The notes: generated from the letters alone by a model not told the origin. Counted from the stretch's first letter, positions 26,306 through 36,203 are shown. The stretch is 47,876 bases of DNA from Deltaproteobacteria bacterium GWC2_42_11 (GCA_001797495.1 MGPS01000073.1:1-47876); one strand, 5' to 3'. A program made the numbers and translations.

Positions 26306-27719
26306 TTAACCATCTTGTTATTTTCGGAAACACTCCCTTAAACAGTTTTTCCCTGTAATACTGGTCGCAAGCCCTTTTTACAGACTGGGAGAGGGTCGGA
26401 TAGGCATGTATGGTCCGGGAGATTTTTGTAATAGGGATATTTGCCTTCATTGCAAGGCAATATTCGTGAATGAGTTCGCCAGCGTGCGGTCCAAGTATGT
26501 GTGCACCCAGGATAAGGTTTTTCTTATCGCAGATAAGTTTTATAAGCCCCTCTGTCTCCCCCTCAATAATTGCCCTGTCAATATCTCTGAAATAGAAACG
26601 GAAGACCCTGATATCTCTATTTCCGTATTTCTCCTTTGCTTCATCCTCTGTGAGTCCGACCCGTGCAAGTTCAGGGTCAGTGTATGTTACCCACGGCACA
26701 ACCCTGTAATCAGCCTTTCTCTTAAAAAACGGGAATAAGGCATTGCTTATTGCAATACCCGCCTGGTATTCTGCCACATGTGTAAATGCCATGCCTCCTG
26801 TGACATCACCAATTGCATAAATATGTTTTATGTTGGTGCGCATCGTCTTATCCACAGGGATACCCATTTTATTATAATTAACAGCGGCAGATTCAAGGTT
26901 GAGCCCTTCAGTATTTGGCACCCTCCCGATTGCAGCCATAATCTCATCAACAGCATAAAGAGACTCACCTTCAGAACAGGCAGCTGATATAGATTTTTTA
27001 TCCCCTTCTCTCTTTATCCCCTTCACCTCTGTGCATGTATGTATCTCCGCCCCTTCTCTAACAAGTATATTGTGAAGCCCTTCTGATAGTTCTTTGTCTT
27101 CACGCGGAAGTATCTGTCCCATCTTTTCCATGACAATTACCTTTGAGCCGAGTCTATTAAAAATCTGGGCATATTCAATGCCGATATGACCTGCACCCAG
27201 AATTGCAATTGACTCAGGCAGTTTTTTTAATTCAAGCGCAGTAATGTTGTTAATGGCACCTGCCTCATTAAGCCCAGATATTGGCAGCACGGCAGGTCTT
27301 GTACCTGTTGCAATAATAAATTTTCTGCCATAGAGTTTTTGTCCGTTTATTTCAAAGGTATGACTGTCTATAAACTTCCCGCTGGCGAAAATAACATTCA
27401 CCCCCATTTTGCGGAACCTTTCAGGGTCATCGTGTTTTCCTATTTTTTCCTGTACATCACGCACCCCCTGCACTACCTTTTCAAAATTTACTTTTAGACT
27501 CTCTCCATCCAGACCAAAGATTCCTGCCTTTCTTACCATGTTAAAAGCCTTTGCTGAATAGAGAAATCTTTTTGTGGGCACGCAGCCGTAGTGAAGGCAG
27601 TCACCGCCGAGGGATTTTTTTTCAACAAGTGCAACTTTTGCGCCTAACTGTGCTGCACCGCTTGCTGACACAAGCCCTCCGACTCCGCCGCCTATAATAA
27701 CGAGGTCATATTTTTCCAA
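26283..27719 (-). CDS. Pyridine nucleotide-disulfide oxidoreductase (dihydrolipoamide dehydrogenase / mercuric reductase-like)
   Basis: The 478-residue flavoprotein has an FAD motif (VIIGGGVGGLVSA), the redox disulfide in GGDCLHYGCVPTK (about 41-53), an NAD(P) motif (ILGAGHIGIEYAQ), the second FAD motif IYAIGDVTGG, and a dimerisation domain with the catalytic HAYPTLSQ. No heavy-metal domain or C-terminal Cys pair is present, so it is not a true mercuric reductase. Such enzymes are often encoded next to TVP38/TMEM64 membrane proteins, as here (126 bases away), and are of unknown substrate. No 2-oxoacid dehydrogenase genes are nearby. Confidence 0.88.
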   Translation of the reverse strand: MEKYDLVIIGGGVGGLVSASGAAQLGAKVALVEKKSLGGDCLHYGCVPTKRFLYSAKAFNMVRKAGIFGLDGESLKVNFEKVVQGVRDVQEKIGKHDDPERFRKMGVNVIFASGKFIDSHTFEINGQKLYGRKFIIATGTRPAVLPISGLNEAGAINNITALELKKLPESIAILGAGHIGIEYAQIFNRLGSKVIVMEKMGQILPREDKELSEGLHNILVREGAEIHTCTEVKGIKREGDKKSISAACSEGESLYAVDEIMAAIGRVPNTEGLNLESAAVNYNKMGIPVDKTMRTNIKHIYAIGDVTGGMAFTHVAEYQAGIAISNALFPFFKRKADYRVVPWVTYTDPELARVGLTEDEAKEKYGNRDIRVFRFYFRDIDRAIIEGETEGLIKLICDKKNLILGAHILGPHAGELIHEYCLAMKANIPITKISRTIHAYPTLSQSVKRACDQYYREKLFKGVFPKITRWLINLQRNL

Positions 27720-27754
27720 TTTAGTTACCCTTGCTCCGAAAATGTCTTGTTGCA

Positions 27755-27829
27755 GTTGCCTGTCCTGCCGGCAAACCGTCTAGATGGGAGGCTTTTAGAG
27801 GCAACGGGTTTGCAGGTGGGGCAGGCAAC
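27755..27829. repeat. 75-bp palindromic (REP-like) element
   Basis: The arms GTTGCCTG-CC-GCC-GCAAACC and GGGTTTGC-GG-GGG-CAGGCAAC are nearly complementary around a central part (about 30 bases). It fills the gap between the TVP38 and flavoprotein genes. It may attenuate transcription between them. Confidence 0.75.
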
Positions 27830-27845
27830 CGCAAATACTAATAAT

Positions 27846-28529
27846 TTATCTCCCTTTGTGCCGATAGGTCGGCATGTGAGTTTCACGTCGCTTTTTATAT
27901 AAAACAGGGATTACTGAAACGACTGTTATCAGGATAATACCTATTATAAGTTCACGGGAGATTTTACCTTTCAGTATATCAAATATAGAACTTGAAAACA
28001 TGACATAGGCAGCAGTTGCAGGGAGCATACAGAAAAAAGAGGCAATTACATAGTGGCTGAATTTTATTTTTGTAAGACCAAATGCATAATTCAAGAGATT
28101 AAATGGGAATAGAGGTATAAGGCGTGTTATTGCCACAAAAACCCACCCCCTTTTCCCCACCTCCTCATCTATGGTTTTAAACCTGCCTTTCAAGAGATCT
28201 TCAACAAAGCCTCTTGCAAAATATCTTGCAACAAGGAATGCAATGGACGCACCGATTGTTGCACCGATGATTGCATAGATTGTCCCATACACAGGACCGA
28301 ATGCCAGACCTGCAGCCATTGTAACCGGCAGCCCCGGCACGAACAGACTCGGTGTAATGGAATAGATGAGGATGTAAACCAATGGTCCCCATATACCGAA
28401 CCCTTTAATCCATATCTGGAGTCTGTCCTTATCAAGATAATCACCAAGCCCTGAAATTTTCACTATGATAATAATGACGATGAGAATAATGGTAAATACC
28501 GAAAGTTTGATAAAGATGTTTCTCTTCAT
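27846..28529 (-). CDS. TVP38/TMEM64 (DedA-like) family membrane protein
   Basis: This inner-membrane protein of about 227 residues has a first helix near 7-27, then the conserved core with GLPVTMAAGLAFGPVYG and FLVARYFARGF, and LIPLFPFNLLNYAFGLT, all typical of the TVP38/TMEM64 (VTT) family, whose members are thought to move or scramble lipids. The ORF track uses a TTG at 28571 overlapping the pgi stop; ATG 28529 is the more usual start, because the extra residues are encoded by an 8-base repeat (ACTCATAT type). Neither start has a clear ribosome-binding site. It is probably cotranscribed with pgi. Confidence 0.9.
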   Translation of the reverse strand: MKRNIFIKLSVFTIILIVIIIIVKISGLGDYLDKDRLQIWIKGFGIWGPLVYILIYSITPSLFVPGLPVTMAAGLAFGPVYGTIYAIIGATIGASIAFLVARYFARGFVEDLLKGRFKTIDEEVGKRGWVFVAITRLIPLFPFNLLNYAFGLTKIKFSHYVIASFFCMLPATAAYVMFSSSIFDILKGKISRELIIGIILITVVSVIPVLYKKRRETHMPTYRHKGR

Positions 28530-28567
28530 GAGTATATGAGTAGATGGGTATATGAGTTTACTAATTC

Positions 28568-29875
28568 TCAAGGTTTTTCAAGCAGGGTAAACATATTCTT
28601 CTTATAAAACTCCACGCCCGGCTGATTGAAAGGATTTACGCCGAGTAGATAACCTGACACTGCAATTGCCCTTTCAAAGAAATAAAAGAGTTGCCCAAGA
28701 GAATAGGGTGTTCTGTCTTTAATAGAAATAGCCATATTTGGCACATTGCCGTCCCTGTGTGCCTGTGCAGTACCCATGTATGCCTTATGATTTACATAAT
28801 CCAGAGATTTTCCTGCAATATAATTTAGCCCATCGCCATCATCTTTTGTAGATGGTATAAGCAATTCCCTGTTTGACCTTTCAATCACCATAAATGTCTC
28901 AAATATGATTCTCTGTCCGTCCTGTATCCACTGCCCCATAGAATGCAAGTCAGTTGTAAAATCAACAGATGCAGGGAAGATGCCTTTGCCTCCCTTGCCT
29001 TCGCTTTCTCCAGCCAACTGCTTCCACCATTCTCCGATATAATGCAGACACGGATGAAATGAAGAAAGGATTTCTATGGATTTGCCTTTTTGATAAAGAA
29101 GATAGCGGATAGCAGCATAAAGATAAGATGGGTTTGATTTAATGTCATGGTTTGCTCTTAATTCTTCAAAATCCTTTGCCCCTTCCATGAGTTCAAAAAT
29201 ATCAATGCCTGCGACTGCGATTGGTAAGAGCCCTACAGGTGTCAGCACCGAATACCTTCCGCCGATATCATCAGGCACAACAAAGGTTTTGTAGCCCTCT
29301 TGAGCAGCAAGTTTCTTTAATGCGCCTTTTTCTTTGTCAGTCGTGGCGATAATCCTTTTCCTTGTTTCATCCTTGCCGTATTTTTTTTCCAGAGCATCTT
29401 TTAAAATCCTAAATGCAATTGCAGGCTCAAGTGTTGTCCCTGACTTAGATATAACATTGATGCAGATATCTTTGTTTTCAATTATATCCAGTAAATCTGA
29501 AAGGTAATCCGAACTTATATTCTGCCCTGCAAAATAAATTTCAGGAGTTTTTCTTTTTGTTTGCGGAAGTTGATTATAAAATGTGTGATTGACAAACTCT
29601 ATTGCAGCCTTTGCGCCAAGATATGAGCCGCCGATGCCGATGCAGATAAACACTTCAGCATTGTCCCTTATATATTCTGCCGTGTCATTTATTTTTTTAA
29701 TTAAATCTTTGGATGTATTTGAAGGAAGATGAAGCCACCCAATAAAATCACTCCCCTCTCCTTTACCCTTTTCCATATCTTCATGGATTTTTGAGATTTG
29801 AGGCTGGAGATTAAATATTTCACCTTTTGGAAGAAATGGGGTGATGTTGTCTATGTTGAGATTTATATTTGACAT
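28568..29875 (-). CDS. pgi: Glucose-6-phosphate isomerase
   Basis: Pgi interconverts glucose 6-phosphate and fructose 6-phosphate. The 435-residue protein has the short bacterial form with two SIS-type folds. Marks are GIGGSYLGAKAA near 80, the phosphate-binding VISKSGTTLEP near 143, GGRYSVLTPVGLLP near 206, and the active-site end NPFNQPGVEFYKKNMF with its conserved Lys. Length is normal for this type. Its neighbours (TVP38, argJ) are not glycolytic. A 7-base array lies between it and argJ. Confidence 0.96.
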   Translation of the reverse strand: MSNINLNIDNITPFLPKGEIFNLQPQISKIHEDMEKGKGEGSDFIGWLHLPSNTSKDLIKKINDTAEYIRDNAEVFICIGIGGSYLGAKAAIEFVNHTFYNQLPQTKRKTPEIYFAGQNISSDYLSDLLDIIENKDICINVISKSGTTLEPAIAFRILKDALEKKYGKDETRKRIIATTDKEKGALKKLAAQEGYKTFVVPDDIGGRYSVLTPVGLLPIAVAGIDIFELMEGAKDFEELRANHDIKSNPSYLYAAIRYLLYQKGKSIEILSSFHPCLHYIGEWWKQLAGESEGKGGKGIFPASVDFTTDLHSMGQWIQDGQRIIFETFMVIERSNRELLIPSTKDDGDGLNYIAGKSLDYVNHKAYMGTAQAHRDGNVPNMAISIKDRTPYSLGQLFYFFERAIAVSGYLLGVNPFNQPGVEFYKKNMFTLLEKP

Positions 29876-29901
29876 TACCTTATGTTTGGAAATTCACTCC
29901 T

Positions 29902-29936
29902 CCCATTGCCTATTGCCTATAACCCATTGCCTGTAT
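29902..29936. repeat. 7-nt-period array ATTGCCT between pgi and argJ
   Basis: ATTGCCT, ATTGCCT, ATAACCC, ATTGCCT follow in register of seven. The array runs up to the argJ stop codon. Confidence 0.8.
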
Positions 29937-31151
29937 CTATGTCCTATACGATGCATTGATTTTTACATATTCGTAAGATAAATCGCTTGCCCAGACTATT
30001 GCACTGCCTTTGCCTAAACCAAGTTCAATCTTTATGCAGATGTGTTTTTGCTTGACTGCCTTTGATGCCTTTTTTTCTATATCTTCTGCCTTTAGCCCTT
30101 TGCCTTTCGCCTTTTGCCCGTTCAATACAACAGGCACATCATTGAAATAGATGTTGATTTTTTCTTCTTTTACATCCACGCCTGCCCTGCCTATTGCAGC
30201 CATAATCCTGCCCCAGTTTGCATCCTCGCCAAAAAATGCTGTCTTAACAAGAAGTGAATTTGCAGCAGTATCTGCAACCCTTTTTGCATCTTTATTATTT
30301 TTTGCGCCTGTTATTTTAAATTCTAAAAACTTTGTTGCGCCTTCACCATCCATGACGAGCATAAAAGCAAGTTTTTTGCAGACCTTTTCAATCATTGCTT
30401 GAAAAGCCGCAAGTCGGGGGTCGGGGCTCGTGAGTCGTGGATTTTTTGCAAAGCCATTTGCAAGCACAAGTACAGTGTCATTTGTTGATGTATCGCCGTC
30501 TACTGTTATGCAGTTAAATGAATTGTCAACCGCCATTTTCAAAGTCTTTTGCAAAGCATTCCTTTCAATATTAACATCCGTTGCAATGAATGAAAGCATT
30601 GTTGCCATATCAGGCTTTATCATCCCAGCGCCCTTTGCAATGCCAAGCATGGAGATTTCTTTACCGTCTATTGTGCATTTTTCAAAGGCAATCTTTGGGA
30701 AGGCGTCTGTCGTCATTATTGCTTGTGCTGCATTCTCCCACCCATCGGTTGAAACTTTACTTGCTACATTTGCAATACCTTTTTTAATTTTATCCATTGG
30801 CAGAGGCTGTCCAATAACCCCTGTTGATGCTACAAAGGCAAGACCTTTTTTAATGCCAAGCGCATTTTCAGCAAGTTCAACCATTGTCTTTGCATGGTTT
30901 AAGCCCTGTTTTCCTGTGCAGGCGTTTGCATTCCCGCTGTTTATAATTACTGCCTGACACAAGCCGTTTTTGAGCCTCTGCATGCCAAGCAAAACAGGCG
31001 CTGCCTTGATTTTATTCTTTGTAAACACACCTGCCACAAGTGCAGGGACTTCAGAATAGATTATTGCAAGGTCTTTTTTCCTGTCCTTCTTTATCCCGCA
31101 GTGAATGCCTGCTGATTTAAAGCCGTTTATGGATAGATTCTGAACTTTCAT
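29937..31151 (-). CDS. argJ: Bifunctional ornithine acetyltransferase / N-acetylglutamate synthase
   Basis: ArgJ moves the acetyl group from N-acetylornithine to glutamate in the cyclic arginine pathway. The 404-residue precursor cleaves itself before the Thr in KPDMATMLSFIATD (near 188). Other marks are GVFTKNKIKAAPV, INSGNANACTGKQG and the C-terminal GEDANWGRIMAAIGRAG. I chose ATG 31151, three bases after the secA stop; the longer start in the ORF track overlaps secA. Two 7-base arrays lie inside the gene (NPRLTSPDPRLAA and NGQKAKGKGLKAE), both in frame. No other arg genes are adjacent. Confidence 0.95.
   Translation of the reverse strand: MKVQNLSINGFKSAGIHCGIKKDRKKDLAIIYSEVPALVAGVFTKNKIKAAPVLLGMQRLKNGLCQAVIINSGNANACTGKQGLNHAKTMVELAENALGIKKGLAFVASTGVIGQPLPMDKIKKGIANVASKVSTDGWENAAQAIMTTDAFPKIAFEKCTIDGKEISMLGIAKGAGMIKPDMATMLSFIATDVNIERNALQKTLKMAVDNSFNCITVDGDTSTNDTVLVLANGFAKNPRLTSPDPRLAAFQAMIEKVCKKLAFMLVMDGEGATKFLEFKITGAKNNKDAKRVADTAANSLLVKTAFFGEDANWGRIMAAIGRAGVDVKEEKINIYFNDVPVVLNGQKAKGKGLKAEDIEKKASKAVKQKHICIKIELGLGKGSAIVWASDLSYEYVKINASYRT
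30088..30120. repeat. 7-nt-period array GCCTTTN inside argJ
   Basis: GCCTTTA, GCCCTTT, GCCTTTC, GCCTTTT and a partial unit lie in register of seven. On the coding strand they encode a Lys/Gly-rich insertion near the C-terminus (GQKAKGKGLKAE). Confidence 0.8.
30413..30440. repeat. 7-nt array GTCGGGG inside argJ
   Basis: GTCGGGG, GTCGGGG, CTCGTGA, GTCGTGG follow in register of seven. They encode PRLTSPDPRL in the beta chain of the enzyme. Confidence 0.85.
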
Positions 31152-31153
31152 AT

Positions 31154-33877
31154 TCACTTCCCGCAGCACTTTTTATATTTCTTCCCGCTGCCGCATGGGC
31201 ATGGGTCGTTTCTGCCGACCTTTGGTCCAACATGGACAGGCTTTGGTTTTTCTTCTGACAGGCGAGACGTCTGTCCTACATCATGTATCCTAGCCGCTGT
31301 CGGCATTTCACCTCTGCCCAGAACAAACTGCTGCCTTTTTCTTGTCTCTAAACCTGCCACATCCTCTTCCCTTGCAACCTGAACCCTGAAGAGCCTTTCA
31401 ACGATTTCCTCCTTCAACCTGCAAATCATGTCTGTAAAAAGGTCAAAACCCTCTTTTTTGTATTCCTGCAAGGGGTTTTTCTGTGCATATCCGCGGAGAC
31501 CTATCCCCTCTTTTAAATGGTCCATTGCAAGGAGATGGTCTTTCCAGAGTGTATCAATTGTCTGAAGCATTATGATTTTTTCAAGGTAGGAGAGTATTTC
31601 GTTACCCAATACTTCTTCCTTATGTTTATAAAATTCTTTTGCCTTTCCTGAGATTGTGTCTGCAAGCGCTTCTCTTGTATGAATATTTTCAAAGTCAAGT
31701 TCCATATGTGATGTAAACTGTTTGAAGACCGCATCCTTTATTGCCTTGATATCCCATTCCTCAGGATGGGTTTTTTCATCAATATGCGACAGAACAATAC
31801 CCTCTGCCATCTCATCAATGCATTCCGTTACAAGTTCCCGTAACCCCTCCTGTTTCAGTATCTGTCTCCTGTAATCATATACAACTGTCCTCTGCTGGTT
31901 CATTACATCGTCGTACTCAAGGAGATGTTTTCTTATATCAAAGTTGTGTGCCTCTACCTTCTTTTGTGCGTTTGCTATTGCCTTTGTAACAAGGTTGTGT
32001 TCAATAGGTACACCCTCATCCATACCCAGTCTGTCCATTATAGATGAAATCCTGTCAGAACCGAATATCCGAAGCAAGTCATCTTCAAGGGACATAAAGA
32101 ATTTTGATGCACCGGGATCACCCTGCCTTCCTGCACGTCCCCTCAACTGGTTGTCAATCCTTCTTGACTCGTGCCTTTCTGTGCCGACGATATACAGCCC
32201 TCCGAGTTCAATGACCTGTTTCTTTTCTTCTTCGCAGATATTCCTTGCTGCCTCAAGTGCTGCCTTATATTCAGGTGTTGTGTCGTCCTTACCTGCCCTT
32301 GTGGCAGCCATAAATTCAGGGTTTCCGCCAAGGATGATGTCAGTCCCCCTGCCCGCCATATTTGTTGAGAGGGTGACTGCACCGAACCTGCCTGCCTGCG
32401 CTACTATATCTGCCTCCTTCTCGTGGTGTTTTGCGTTTAATACATAGTGTTTTACCCCCTGCCTTGAGAGGAGGTTTGAAAGTTTTTCAGAATTCTCAAT
32501 TGAGATTGTGCCAACCAGCATGGGTCTCCCCTTTTCATGCCACTCCTTTATCTCGTTTATAACAGCATTGAACTTTTCCTTAACGGTCTTGTATATGAGG
32601 TCAGGGTAATCTGTCCTTATCATTGACTTGTTTGGCGGGATTACCATGACATCAAGTTTATATATTGCATGAAATTCTGCTGCCTCTGTGTCTGCCGTTC
32701 CTGTCATCCCTGCAAGTTTATTATACATCCTGAAGTAGTTCTGGAATGTTATTGTTGCAAGGGTCTGGTTTTCGTTTTCAATCCTGACATTTTCTTTTGC
32801 CTCTATTGCCTGATGCAGCCCGTCGCTCCACCGTCTGCCGGGCATAAGCCTTCCTGTAAACTCGTCAACAATTACCACCTGGCCGTCTTTGAGCATGTAA
32901 TCCACATCCCTGTGGAATAAGTTGTATGCCCTCAAAGCCTGATTCACATGGTGCAGTGTTTCAATCTGCCTCGGGTCGTAAAGGTTTTCAATGTTCAACA
33001 ATTCTTCAACCTTTGCAACACCCTCATCTGTCAGGATGACCTGCTTTATCTTCTCATCTATTGTAAAATGGTTATCCTTTTTTAAGCCCGGGATAATCCT
33101 GTTTATAGTGTAATACTTATCGGTTGATTCCTCTGCAGGGCCTGAGATTATAAGCGGAGTCCTTGCCTCGTCAATCAGGATGGAATCAACTTCATCCACT
33201 ATCGCAAAGTTTAGTTCTCTCTGGACATAATCGTTTATATCAAACTTCATATTATCGCGGAGATAGTCAAAGCCGAATTCGTTGTTTGTGCCGTAGGTAA
33301 TATCAGCCCTGTAAGCCTCCTGCCTTGTGCATGGTCTTAAGTGGTAATACCTCGGCTCCACCCTCCCCGGGAAGGTCGGGTCATAAATGAAAGATGCATC
33401 ATGCTGGATAATCCCAACTGTCAAACCAAGTGTATGATAGATTGGTCCCATCCACTGCGCATCCCTCTTTGCGAGGTAGTCATTCACTGTAACAAGGTGT
33501 ACACCTTTACCTGTAAGGGCATTCAGATATATAGGGAGAGTTGCAACAAGGGTTTTGCCTTCGCCGGTTTTCATCTCTGTAATTTTACCTTCGTGCAGGA
33601 CGATGCCGCCAATCAACTGGACATCAAAGTGTCTCATATTAAGTTTTCTTTTTGAAACTTCCCTTACAACAGCAAACGCCTCTGGAAGTATATCGTCAGG
33701 TGTTTTACCCTCATTAATTACCTTTTTAAGTTTGTCAGTTAAGCCTCTCAGTTCAGCATCATTCATGCGGTTCATTTCAGGCTCAATAGAGTTTATTTTT
33801 TCAACGAAAGGGGCAAGTCTTTTTATTTCTCTTTCGTTTTTACTTCCGAATATCTTTTTTAAAATATAACCTATCAT
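31154..33877 (-). CDS. secA: Preprotein translocase ATPase SecA
   Basis: SecA drives Sec-dependent export across the inner membrane. The 907-residue protein has Walker [15 protein letters not shown] near 105, the DEAD-like Walker [13 protein letters not shown], the preprotein-binding and helical domains, motif [16 protein letters not shown], and [13 protein letters not shown]. The C-terminal zinc tail [14 protein letters not shown] that contacts SecB is complete. Length is normal. Its many predicted clients in this window include the cytochromes, the NosZ-like protein and the TonB receptor. argJ starts three bases after its stop. Confidence 0.98.
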   Translation of the reverse strand: MIGYILKKIFGSKNEREIKRLAPFVEKINSIEPEMNRMNDAELRGLTDKLKKVINEGKTPDDILPEAFAVVREVSKRKLNMRHFDVQLIGGIVLHEGKITEMKTGEGKTLVATLPIYLNALTGKGVHLVTVNDYLAKRDAQWMGPIYHTLGLTVGIIQHDASFIYDPTFPGRVEPRYYHLRPCTRQEAYRADITYGTNNEFGFDYLRDNMKFDINDYVQRELNFAIVDEVDSILIDEARTPLIISGPAEESTDKYYTINRIIPGLKKDNHFTIDEKIKQVILTDEGVAKVEELLNIENLYDPRQIETLHHVNQALRAYNLFHRDVDYMLKDGQVVIVDEFTGRLMPGRRWSDGLHQAIEAKENVRIENENQTLATITFQNYFRMYNKLAGMTGTADTEAAEFHAIYKLDVMVIPPNKSMIRTDYPDLIYKTVKEKFNAVINEIKEWHEKGRPMLVGTISIENSEKLSNLLSRQGVKHYVLNAKHHEKEADIVAQAGRFGAVTLSTNMAGRGTDIILGGNPEFMAATRAGKDDTTPEYKAALEAARNICEEEKKQVIELGGLYIVGTERHESRRIDNQLRGRAGRQGDPGASKFFMSLEDDLLRIFGSDRISSIMDRLGMDEGVPIEHNLVTKAIANAQKKVEAHNFDIRKHLLEYDDVMNQQRTVVYDYRRQILKQEGLRELVTECIDEMAEGIVLSHIDEKTHPEEWDIKAIKDAVFKQFTSHMELDFENIHTREALADTISGKAKEFYKHKEEVLGNEILSYLEKIIMLQTIDTLWKDHLLAMDHLKEGIGLRGYAQKNPLQEYKKEGFDLFTDMICRLKEEIVERLFRVQVAREEDVAGLETRKRQQFVLGRGEMPTAARIHDVGQTSRLSEEKPKPVHVGPKVGRNDPCPCGSGKKYKKCCGK

Positions 33878-33952
33878 GAAATTACCCCTTTAATTGTTAC
33901 TTTAAGCAGGATATTTTTATAGCATACGCAACTTGTATTATTCTACCCTAAA

Positions 33953-33992
33953 ATAAAAAACCCTGCACAGAAAATCTTAATTCCGGCAGGGT
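33953..33992 (-). terminator. Terminator after the M23 peptidase gene
   Basis: On the minus strand ACCCTGC and GCAGGGT form a seven-pair stem, followed by TTTTTTATTTT. It lies 26 bases after the peptidase stop and separates it from secA. Confidence 0.75.
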
Positions 33993-34017
33993 CCTTTACT
34001 TTTGATTTTAAAGATTA

Positions 34018-34926
34018 TCAATCCAGTATATATTTATACGGGTTTACAGGGATGCCATTTTCCTCAATCTGGTAGTGGAGGTGAGGACCCGTGGTCTTGC
34101 CTGTATTGCCTATTGCTGCAATCTTTTCACCCCTTTTAATCTTTTTGCCCATATGGACATATATCTCTGAGAGATGACCGTATCTTGTTATAACACCGTA
34201 GCCGTGATTTATTACAAGCATCTTACCCATGGCAGGGTCTCTGTCTGTCTTTATTACTACACCGTTACCAGGCGCTGCCACATGGGTTCCAACAGCATTT
34301 GCTATGTCCAGCCCCTCATGAATACTCTTCAAACCTGTAAAAGGTGAGACCCTGTTGCCAAAACCTGATGTAACCCACCCGCGGACCGGCCATATAGCAG
34401 GGGTTGACGCCAGCATAGAGGATTGTTTCAGGAGGTGCTCATGCAGTTCGCTGAAACTCTTTTCCTGCTTATTTGCTTCTGCCTTCAGTTCGTTCAGGTC
34501 TGAATGTAGTCTCCGGACAAGGTTATTTTTTGCCTCTTCCGGAGCAGTAAGTATTTCATCAGTAGGGGACGGTCCACCCATGCCAAGATATTGTCCCTGC
34601 CCCGCTCCTCTTGGCTCCAGGTTTGTTATGATGCGGAGTTTCCTGTCGAACTGCTGTAATTTATTCATCTGCAGTTCAAGGTCAGATATTTTTGTTGAAA
34701 ATGCCTGGAGTTGCAGTTTCTGCTCAACATTTTCTTTTCTCAGGGTGTGGATTTCATAAGATTTAAATTTTAGTGAAACATAGTCATAGGCAAGAAAGGA
34801 CACGGCTATAAAGAATATGCCAAGTGTGATAAAAAATGTCCTTCTTGATAAGAGCGGAAATTTAAACCTTTTTATCCCCGAATGGTCTTCAGGGACAATA
34901 AATATATTAAAATGCTTTTTCTTCAA
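34018..34926 (-). CDS. Membrane-anchored M23 peptidase (LytM-domain murein hydrolase)
   Basis: The 302-residue protein has a short cytoplasmic N-terminus, a transmembrane helix (about 30-50), a coiled coil (about 60-105 and again 140-170) and a C-terminal M23 domain. Metal ligands are visible in HEGLDIA (His and Asp) and in HLHYQIEENG, with the conserved ITRYGHLSEIYVHMG between them. Such proteins cut peptidoglycan cross-links or, if degenerate, activate amidases; here the zinc residues are intact, so a hydrolase is likely. It acts in the periplasm. It stands alone with a terminator after it and a repeat-rich gap before it. Confidence 0.92.
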   Translation of the reverse strand: MKKKHFNIFIVPEDHSGIKRFKFPLLSRRTFFITLGIFFIAVSFLAYDYVSLKFKSYEIHTLRKENVEQKLQLQAFSTKISDLELQMNKLQQFDRKLRIITNLEPRGAGQGQYLGMGGPSPTDEILTAPEEAKNNLVRRLHSDLNELKAEANKQEKSFSELHEHLLKQSSMLASTPAIWPVRGWVTSGFGNRVSPFTGLKSIHEGLDIANAVGTHVAAPGNGVVIKTDRDPAMGKMLVINHGYGVITRYGHLSEIYVHMGKKIKRGEKIAAIGNTGKTTGPHLHYQIEENGIPVNPYKYILD

Positions 34927-35176
34927 AAGAACCCCACAGAACTAAAATTATTATTTTTATGCCTAACTATATAAAAAAGGTTTGTTCAGCGAACCAACCC
35001 TTGTTAAAGAGAATTTGTTTGTGTGGTCATTTCGACAGGGCAATACTTTATAGTTTTTGCCCTCAAATAGCATAAGATTTATCATCTTGTCAAGGATTTT
35101 TTGGATAAATTTTGCTGTTGAAAAAAAAGGTTTTGTGGTAAATAAGGGTGCAAACAGGAATATATCTTCACATAAC

Positions 35177-35202
35177 CCAAAAAATGCAGTTGCATTTTTT
35201 GG
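35177..35202. repeat. Perfect 12-bp-arm palindrome
   Basis: CCAAAAAATGCA and TGCATTTTTTGG are perfect reverse complements with a two-base centre (GT). It could form a hairpin in either transcript direction and could serve as a bidirectional terminator, although it is not next to a gene end. Confidence 0.85.
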
Positions 35203-35327
35203 CAAATGCAATCTTTGGCCAAATACTGCGTCAAATCTGGCTGTCCAAATACTCACATACTTAAAACAGTATGCTCCGTTTTGTCCAGCCATCTTTTCCT
35301 TGTCTTTGGCTCAAATCTTGCGTTTGA

Positions 35328-35360
35328 CCCGAAAAATAAAAACCAAATGCATTTTTCGGG
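35328..35360. repeat. Hairpin CCCGAAAAAT/ATTTTTCGGG before nadK
   Basis: Ten-base perfect arms surround a 13-base spacer and end 15 bases before the nadK ATG. It might affect nadK expression or be the end of a palindromic insertion. Confidence 0.7.
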
Positions 35361-35375
35361 ATAAGAGGGTGAGAG

Positions 35376-36200
35376 ATGAAGAAGATAGGGATAATTACAA
35401 AAAAACCAAAAGCCGTCCCGTTAAGCGGGGAGATTGCACAGTGGCTGGCAAACAGAGGGGTTGAGGTTTTTCTGGACGCTGACTATGAGGGTGAGAATAC
35501 TTTACGCAGTAATATAGACAAAATAGAACTCCTGATGGTTTTGGGTGGTGACGGCACCATCCTCCATGCTGCCCGTTTTTTGAACGGGAGGAAAATACCA
35601 ATACTGGGGATAAACCTGGGCAGCCTCGGCTTCCTTACAGAAATAACAGTGGATGAAATATACCCTGTTATGGAGGACATCATTGCCTGTAAGTTTGAAA
35701 CAGATGAGAGGATGATGCTCTCTGTGGATGTCATTAAAAAGGAAGGTGAAAGGTCAAGCCATATTGTCTTAAATGATGTTGTTATAAAAGGCACGACATC
35801 AAGGCTTATAAACATTGAAACCCGTATAAACAAGGAACATGTTACAACATACAGGGCAGACGGGCTTATAATTGCAACACCAACAGGTTCAACAGCATAT
35901 TCTCTTGCAGCAGGGGGTCCGATTCTCTATCCTACAATCCATTCTATAATCGTTTCACCTATATGCCCGTTTACCTTAACAAACAGACCTGTGGTTATAC
36001 CTGACTGGATGACTGTTGATGTAAATGTTAAAGGGGCGGAGCCCAATGTTTTCCTTACACTTGATGGACAGGTGAATATCAAATTGAATATCGCTGACAT
36101 TGTAGAGGTCAAAAGGGCAGATTCCTGCATATATCTTATAAAATCTCCGAGCAGGAGTTATTTTGATGTATTAAGGACAAGGCTCCGGTGGGCAGAGTAA
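35376..36200 (+). CDS. nadK: NAD kinase
   Basis: NAD kinase phosphorylates NAD to NADP. The 274-residue product has VLGGDGTILHAARF (the GGDGT motif near 58), GINLGSLGFLTE, the conserved NDVVIKG block, and the signature TPTGSTAYSLAAGGPI near 173. Length is normal. The ATG is preceded by GAGGGTGAGAG. recN starts three bases after its stop, the common nadK-recN order, so the two are cotranscribed. Confidence 0.97.
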   Translation: MKKIGIITKKPKAVPLSGEIAQWLANRGVEVFLDADYEGENTLRSNIDKIELLMVLGGDGTILHAARFLNGRKIPILGINLGSLGFLTEITVDEIYPVMEDIIACKFETDERMMLSVDVIKKEGERSSHIVLNDVVIKGTTSRLINIETRINKEHVTTYRADGLIIATPTGSTAYSLAAGGPILYPTIHSIIVSPICPFTLTNRPVVIPDWMTVDVNVKGAEPNVFLTLDGQVNIKLNIADIVEVKRADSCIYLIKSPSRSYFDVLRTRLRWAE

Positions 36201-36203
36201 TCT

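Larger units (their letters stand above)
34927..35375. other. 449-bp palindrome-rich gap before nadK
   Basis: No secure gene is present. A 109-codon minus-strand frame (34963-35292) exists but has no ribosome-binding site, and most of it covers inverted repeats. The region holds the perfect 26-base palindrome CCAAAAAATGCA-GT-TGCATTTTTTGG (35177-35202), a further inverted pair TTTGGC/GCCAAA around 35199-35222, and the hairpin CCCGAAAAAT/ATTTTTCGGG (35328-35360). It looks like one or more inserted palindromic elements. Confidence 0.55.

Noticed and set aside
26283-27719. True mercuric reductase
   Set aside because: The N-terminal metal-binding domain and the C-terminal Cys pair of MerA are absent, and no mer genes are near.
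34963-35292. 109-codon minus-strand frame before nadK
   Set aside because: No ribosome-binding site and most of the frame covers inverted repeats, so repeat DNA is a better explanation than a gene.
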